Below, one piece after another: positions 58,839 to 64,000 of a DNA stretch of 64,000 nucleotides. The notes under the pieces were generated by a model, which had not been told where the DNA came from, ran no database searches, and worked only from the letters and a program-made list of their open reading frames with translations. The translations under genes were made by a program, and so were the position numbers. The DNA lies in assembly GCA_028583405.1 (NCBI GenBank), contig CM053263.1, positions 5,499,804-5,563,803 of the forward strand. The letters are read 5' to 3'. Each line of letters starts with the position of its first letter. Position 1 is the stretch's first letter. Source of the stretch: Pogonophryne albipinna (taxonomy: Eukaryota; Chordata; Actinopteri; Perciformes; Artedidraconidae).

Positions 58839-61800
58839 AATTGAAAGCAGGATGCTCCCACGTTAATGTCAAGGTGAGGCGAACACCTGATGGATGTGTA
58901 TGCACCATCAGTAGACTGAAAAGGGTAGAGGACAGTCATGTTTTTTTTTGGGGGGGGGGGGGGCGTCTTTTTCTGATGAAGACCAATTACAGAATACATT
59001 TCCCTCCTCTCCCAGGTCACGTCTGTGGGCTGCATCTGCCGACGAGCATCGAGTATCGTGTCACTCTCCCCACCCCGCACATCCACATCTGTGTCCCGCC
59101 CTGTCAGTCAACCCCCCCACCCCTCACCCCCAGCCCCCACACAGTAAGGGTGAGTGATGGCAGACAGGATATTGCTTGTCAAAGTAGCACATTTCTGAAA
59201 AAAGGAACCAAATGGATTTTTGTTTAGGTAATCCTCCATAAGACCAGGGTCATGTTGAGGATCGTACCTGGTGTCTGTGCTTCTACATTCTTCTGACCTG
59301 CAGCCATTTGCCGAAAGTAGAAGAAGAAGGGGGGGGAAAAGGAAGAAAAAGAAAGCGGGCAGACTTTTAAGAGGAGTCGAGCCTTTGACGCAGGCAGGGA
59401 GTGGAAACAGTTGCCATGGAAACCCCATCCTGCCTCCAATGAGTCAATGTGAGGGGAGATAAAAGAGAGTAAATGGAGGGGTGAGAGAAAGTGAGCTAAG
59501 GACTAAAGGTATTTGTCTGATCTGCCTAACCTTTGTCAGAAGGAGGAGACTAATGAGTATACATGCAGCACAAACACCAGGGGTTCCTGTTTTTCATTCA
59601 ACAATACAAAAATAAAAAACTACAAAGCAGTATTGCCTCTATTCACCTCTATCTTAAAAGCCTCAGTCATCTTCACACTGGGCCCCAGCTCAGAGCTCCG
59701 CGGTGAGGCCCCCCTCTGTCTGGGCTCCTCGCTGAGACTCACACTTCTGGCGTTTATTAGGTTTCTCACGGAGATTCTAAATAATGAATGAGGAGCACTG
59801 GGGAGCTCTTAGTCCTTTTATTAACCTGATTATTACTTTCATCCATCACACATATGCTATTAAACAGAAGCGCAGACATGTGACAAACTGAGGAAAGAGA
59901 TGTGGGCCAGTCACAGGTACATGGCAGTTAACATATGCAGAATTTACATTTCCATGTTTTATTTTTTGACGAGCTCTAAATTGTTGATGGTGCACAGCTA
60001 AATGATGAAAACGAGGTTGAAGGAAGAAAAATGTATAATGAGAAGAGGAAGATAAAAGCAGCAGGATAAAATGTGCGTGACAGAAAGAGATTCATAATTC
60101 CTGGTAAGCAGCAAGACTCCAGGATAATCAAACCGGCGACTGTGGATAGACAGATGGACTTGCAGTCTCTCTCTGTCTCTCTCACATTAGTAAACACCAT
60201 CAGTATTGAGCACAGTTGCCCTGCCCATTAACGAAAACTCAATGCCCCTATGGGCATCAAACTCGCCATTAACTCACAGTTGCAACCACCACTTCCTGCT
60301 ATTAGGACATATGCTGTTTGTGCATGCATGTAAAGGCCAAAGCACACAAACACATGCATACATGTAAAGACTTACAAGAATTCAACAAAGCGGTTAAATA
60401 AACAAACACACTTCACAAGACAGATGTGGGAACATCCAATCACACCCACCATAAAGTTCAAGTCTCCATTACCGCATGTTCACTGGGATGTTCTGTTTGA
60501 GGCTATCAAACCTACTTTGTTCTGTCTTTACATGCTAACCAAGCTTTGATCATCACTGCCAGCTGTCCCAAAAGCATCATGGGAAGAGGTTAATGGTAGC
60601 CATTATGGTGGGGCGAAGAGGACAATCGTTTGTTACAGATACTTCCACCACCATGGTTCATATTCACAGGAAGAAAAGTCAAGCTGATTTGGAATTGTAC
60701 TGTCAGTTTGTTGGTCATTCCTATATAAGACGGTTAATATTTGAAAATAACTTATAATATAATGTATAGACATTGTAAATAAAAGAGGGCATGTACCATT
60801 CTGGAATATTATTCATTACGCTTAACATGTACCATATTCAATAGCATTAGGAATAGTCATGTTTGTGTCTGTAATAACTTGCTCTTTGTTCCATTTTTCA
60901 ATACCTAAATTGCAAACAAAATAGAAAAAGCAAGTGCAACACAAGAAAGCAGATAAGGTCACATCTTAGACATAGCTATAGTCAGTGTGCAGTGCATTGT
61001 CTTACTTTAGAGAAGTTTTTAAAAAAAAGTGGGAAGAGAGAAACTTGTAGAGCATCGTTACAACTTTATAACTACACTTGACCTCTTATAATTACTCAGT
61101 CAAAACATTGTCTCTTTGCTAAGTGCTTCACAAGGCCCAAAGTGCTAAAGGGAATATTATGAGAAATGAACATGCTTGTGAAGAATATAATTAATAATGA
61201 ATTATTCATATTTGATTCAGTATTTTGGGGAAAACATGAAAGACACTTGTGTTTTTAATCTTTTAGTTGTTGTGCCTAACCTTCAAGTTATTTACTCTTA
61301 AAGTCTAAGTTTGCACTAAATACATGCATACATAAATGTAACCCTCGGTGTGTGTGTGTGTAATGTTTGCTCATACAAATCTATATTATTTAATTGCTGC
61401 GTTTTCCAGTTCAATTTGAGCTAAATAATTCAGCTGTTCTCGGTCAGTGTAGCCCACTTAGGCGTCAGGACTAGTCCACACACACTTATTTTTCTCCGCT
61501 CTCTAACTCGCCCATCAAATCTATGTGGATTACCCGACGATAGGCCTGATTTCACATGGGCTCAGGTTATTAACGCTTTGACCTTGGACTTCAACCAGGC
61601 AATTTATCTTAACAGCTGGCACAGCCCTAGCTGCCCTGGATGACTCCGTGCGAGCACCTCCATTGGTATGGGTGGAGGAGCTCTGCTACCGTCTGCCTGT
61701 CAGCCTCCATACCGCCATCAAATGTCTTTTCTCCTCCACTCAAGGGTTATATTTAAATTGCTGTGATGAACTAGTTTAGATCCATCACTTGTAGACCAAT

Positions 61801-62177
61801 TATATTTTCTTTCGTCCCTTAGTCTAACATATCATTGATCTCACCAGGCATCTCTCAGTTGTTTGATGTTTTTATCATACTTGGTGAAAAATGCACCTGC
61901 CTTAAAGGTGTCCATTTGTGTCTCTTTTAAAGCAAAAGTCCTTTATAAACCTGGTATTCACATGTGATCTATATCTGGATTCATTATCTGGATAATGCTA
62001 TCTGATGGGAGTGACCTTTGAATGTGTGGGTAGGTTTTCTTTTCCTTAGGAATATGATACTGCTGTACAGAATGACGTTACACTCTGAGATAGTATCACG
62101 ATACGAGCCTGATCAACCTCAAATGTGGTATGGCTGCAACAATGTCATTTTCGCACAAAATGAAAGTTATATTAGTT
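58839..62177. other. Long non-coding stretch
   Basis: It holds a G run at about 58950-58963, a C-rich patch at 59100-59140 and an A/G-rich tract at 59317-59356. The rest is AT-rich unique sequence without a supported gene. Confidence 0.5.
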
Positions 62178-62215
62178 TTCATTAAGCTGATGCTTGTATC
62201 CAACGCAACTTAAAA
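62178..62215 (-). repeat. Worn SINE/L2 tail
   Basis: On the minus strand it reads AAGTTGCGTTGGATACAAGC followed by ATCAGC, a degraded form of the tail seen at 50557-50605 and in the SINEs. Confidence 0.45.
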
Positions 62216-62507
62216 TCTACCAATCAACCGTGATAAGCTAAAAAAAAAAAAAAAGAACCTGCATGTAATTGACTTTTTTTAAACAAACCACCAATTTTGT
62301 ACACAAGGCTTCTGAAGAGTTGTGTTTGAACAATTTGAGATATTCAGTTTAGCAAACTCTGACTTGATACTATCGTTCCTTTTTGAATCCATTGCCCTTT
62401 GGCAAGGGACTACAGTCAGACTGACTGTACTCTCTGATTTGACCTTTTTACTTGACCAGGATGTTCAGTTCTAATTCTCCTTTTCTAGGAATACCAAGCC
62501 AAAATGG

Positions 62508-62583
62508 TATCTCTCTCTCTCTCTCTCTCTCGCGCTCTCTCTCGCGCTCTCTCTCGCGCGCTCTCTCTCTCTCTCTCTCGCTC

Positions 62584-62647
<64 letters not shown>

Positions 62648-62648
62648 G
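62508..62648. repeat. TC microsatellite with regular CG interruptions
   Basis: About 140 bases of TC units are broken by CGCG or CG steps at about ten places, which gives a pyrimidine-rich strand. Ser/Leu and Arg/Glu ORFs of 97 codons over it are artefacts. Confidence 0.95.
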
Positions 62649-63206
62649 CCTATTGACTGATGGCGATGAGCATATGTTCAGTAAACATGGCAAACAGCAA
62701 TCAGGAGAGTATGGATTAAACATCAGTAAGTCTAAGCTCATATAAGCACTGGCAGCTTAATAAGATTGATAAAGACCACACACAAATACACACACAGAAG
62801 AACTAGATAGGAATTGAGCTTAAAATGCTTTACTGAACTAAAAAGCCCTCCAAATCTCGTCTTTGATTGTCTGCACAACACTCAGCCGCTCATCTGTGTG
62901 ATGCAGTTAATGCGGCTAATTGTTGACAGAGGGCTGCCGTCAGCGCTTGATGTTAAAGAATCAAACTGCCAGAAAAGCTAAACCAACACTCCAGCTGCTA
63001 ATTGATAACAGCCACAGACAGGTAGTTGGGAGTATTGGGACTGAAGCCAATGGGAAGAAAGCATCTCATCTCACACACTTACACAACACATAATGCTCTT
63101 TTCTGAGTAGACTGATACGGGTTGATGAGAAGCAAGAAGCACGGTCGGCTTGACCTATTAGCGTTGCCCTATTGATCCAAAAGCCAGTTGCCCTCAAGTT
63201 TAGACT
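62649..63206. other. Non-coding stretch, no feature recognised
   Basis: Nothing identifiable. Confidence 0.5.
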
Positions 63207-63395
63207 ATACATTCAAGGTTCAAGGCTTTTATTGGTCATACGTGCATAGCTACAGTGTAGTTATGACGATGAAAATCTTAGGTCACAGGCTCCTCCAAGA
63301 GTGCAACACAATAAAACAGAAAAGAAAAGTGCAAGTAAATAGTAAATACAAAAGGAAAAATAGTAAAAAAGTGTAAAATAATTGTAGTAATTTGA
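63207..63395. repeat. Worn dispersed retroelement fragment
   Basis: The text AAGGTTCAAGGCTTTTATTG followed by GTCATACGTGCATAGCTACA and an A-rich end (AGTAAATAGTAAAT-like) matches the style of fish retroelement 5' or 3' remnants in antisense. The family cannot be assigned. Confidence 0.4.
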
Positions 63396-64000
63396 GACAA
63401 AACAGTTGTAGTATATTGATTTTGACCGGTTTTTTTGCCCTTCAAAACCAGCAATGTCCACTCAAGCCTTATCTTCATTGCATTGTCCAGCTCGACTCAA
63501 CACACTTTTGGGAGTTGGTCTTTTTCTCCATTTTATTTTTCACTGGATAGTAACCCTTCATTGTCCTTCTTTCGTAAGCAACCAAACAAATCATGGAAAC
63601 AAATCTGGGTTGGAGGAATATACAAAAGTGTGGTTGCTATTGACGGTACTGAAGTGGTACCAAAAAAGTAACAGGTACTATCTACAACTTTTAATGGAAA
63701 CCCAAAAAAGACCAAGTCAAGGTTAGTGAAGCCACTTGAAAACATGCAGTGGAAATATAGCCTTTTCTGGCACTTAATGAAGCATTGCTCATCAACTGAT
63801 TGAGATTCCAATGTGGCAAATTCCTATGCTTGAGCTTCAAGTACAATAAAATGAATTGAGTGAGTGGTCCTTAAGTCGTGGTTGTCAAGTGTGTGCAATG
63901 TCATGTATTAAGAATGTTAGCAAATATTTCACTGAAATAATAATGAAGCTACATTTTGACACAGGGCCACTCTTTGGACAGGAGCCCGAAAGACGGCAAA
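63396..64000. other. Non-coding stretch to the window end
   Basis: Two short overlapping ORFs near 63435-63811 have no recognisable domain. Nothing else is seen. Confidence 0.45.

Noticed and set aside
62448..62745. 97-codon Ser/Leu and Arg/Glu ORFs
   Set aside because: They are translations of the TC microsatellite.

Overview
The window looks like non-coding DNA from a teleost (probably percomorph) fish, from a draft long-read assembly. The evidence is the repeat complement: a Tc1-like DD34E transposon, an L2/Maui-type LINE plus a tRNA-derived SINE with the same 3' tail, several hAT elements with 8-bp target duplications, a TTAA MITE, a small LTR retrotransposon primed by tRNA-Pro, and many long dinucleotide arrays. 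No host gene can be named. The only ORF with any claim to be a host exon is an unrecognised 150-codon minus-strand frame at 51397-51868.

Layout. 1-9906 is nearly identical to 18919-28816. It ends abruptly at a gap of exactly 1000 N (9907-10906), and almost all differences between the copies are one-base indels, mostly in homopolymers. This looks like two overlapping contigs placed end to end, so the first copy is probably an assembly artefact. 10907-18918 is the sequence that precedes the second copy; it holds an antisense solo LTR, a 312-bp hAT MITE and one SINE. 28817-35943 is mostly unique, with a 77-bp near-perfect inverted repeat pair 1.9 kb apart and one member of a dispersed repeat pair whose partner lies at 43.1-43.5 kb.

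35.9-39.6 kb holds a 33-bp minisatellite with one inverted unit, a 102-bp TG array, two further minisatellites and a complete but dead Tc1-like element (38000-39596). 44.6-50.6 kb is a nested stack. An L2 LINE is split in its endonuclease region by an LTR retrotransposon (44908-46713, TSD CTATA), whose 3' LTR has itself been invaded. The LINE is split again after its reverse-transcriptase start by a GC-rich minisatellite segment and a 1530-bp hAT foldback element (48581-50110) with a perfect 8-bp TSD. 53.7-56.2 kb is a second nest: a hAT deletion derivative that carries another hAT-type element in its middle. 56.2-64 kb is largely unique, with a LINE 3' end, a CT array and worn repeat tails.

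Nothing here forms a gene pathway; what works together are mobile elements. The L2 LINE and the SINE share a 3' tail, as expected if the LINE machinery moves the SINE. The small hAT MITE and the foldback element share the TIR start TAGGGCTG. All autonomous-type coding regions seen (L2, LTR element, Tc1, hAT) are truncated, frameshifted or missing catalytic parts.
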